A stretch of 39,837 nucleotides of DNA from Dorea_D sp963559605 (GTDB taxonomy: Bacteria > Bacillota > Clostridia > Lachnospirales > Lachnospiraceae), in the NCBI GenBank assembly GCA_963559605.1, contig CAUWLL010000025.1, forward strand, positions 1 through 39,837, read 5' to 3'. Every line of letters begins with the position of its first letter. Positions within the stretch are counted from its first letter, which is position 1. The notes below the pieces were generated by a model, which saw only the letters and a program-made list of their open reading frames with translations, did not search any database and was not told the origin of the DNA. A program made the translations under genes and the position numbers. Below, piece after piece: positions 39,790 to 39,837 of the stretch.

Positions 39790-39837
39790 GCGCCTAATTT
39801 TAGGGTGGATGGCATCCACCATGTATTAATCCTATAA
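39786..39837. mobile_element. Probable terminal inverted repeat of an IS66-family element (runs off the window)
   Basis: From 39786 the sequence reads GTAAGCGCC, and IS66-family terminal repeats begin with GTAA, often GTAAGCG. The base composition and coding potential change at this point. Just inside is a perfect palindrome, GGTGGATG-G-CATCCACC. The 8 bases before the boundary, AATATAAA, would be the expected target duplication. No transposase gene is visible before the end of the window, so the call rests on the end sequence only. Confidence 0.5.

Overview
The window looks like a chromosomal segment of an anaerobic, fermentative Gram-positive of the class Clostridia, most likely a gut Lachnospiraceae. 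The evidence is a six-gene Rnf complex in the clostridial order C-D-G-E-A-B, an adjacent pta-ackA pair for acetate formation, the Firmicutes-type string yceD-rpmF-plsX-acpP-rnc-smc-ftsY, a Re-citrate synthase paired with a eukaryote-like NADP isocitrate dehydrogenase, AGGAGG ribosome binding sites before most genes and sigma-A type promoters. No rRNA, tRNA or CRISPR array was seen. The species cannot be named from the sequence alone.

Layout. 1-5027: rnfCDGEAB, the ferredoxin:NAD+ oxidoreductase ion pump. 5028-5211: a structured intergenic region with one copy of a long-hairpin repeat and a three-way-junction RNA-like fold, followed by a DUF2752 membrane protein gene. 5677-6975 (minus): tmcAL. 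7059-8495: mgtE, divergent from tmcAL and followed by the second, inverted copy of the hairpin repeat. 8691-10983: pta and ackA. 11030-18477: housekeeping genes for lipid precursors, ribosome, chromosome and secretion (yceD, rpmF, plsX, acpP, rnc, smc, ftsY), starting from a consensus promoter. 18558-19790: threonine ammonia-lyase. 19841-23287: a control region with a 22-bp-phased triple repeat and a perfect 22-bp palindrome, then Re-citrate synthase, a GntR/FCD regulator and icd. 23387-31495: ade, polA, coaE, a WalJ-type metallo-beta-lactamase fold protein, degV and malic enzyme. 31661-31987 (minus): a small XRE regulator.

32062 to the end is an accessory surface-polysaccharide locus transcribed from a strong promoter. 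It opens with a chimeric glycosyltransferase relic: the start of a GT4 gene joined out of frame to the end of a GT2 gene. It continues with a FLARDG-domain protein, an ABC-2 permease, and an unusual ABC ATPase that carries a secreted domain and one membrane helix in front of the ATPase. Then come a HAD/FLARDG two-domain protein and an AT-rich sialyltransferase-like gene. A second such gene is cut off after about 65 codons, apparently by the end of an IS66-like element that runs out of the window.

Metabolically the core genes fit together. Reduced ferredoxin is oxidised by Rnf to build an ion gradient, Pta/AckA make ATP with acetate, malic enzyme links malate and pyruvate, and Re-citrate synthase plus IDH supply 2-oxoglutarate for glutamate (aconitase must lie elsewhere). 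The most unusual material is the hairpin repeat pair with compensatory base changes, the three-way-junction element before the DUF2752 gene, the ABC ATPase fusion, and the signs of recombination at both ends of the polysaccharide locus. No stretch longer than about 300 bases is without a gene.
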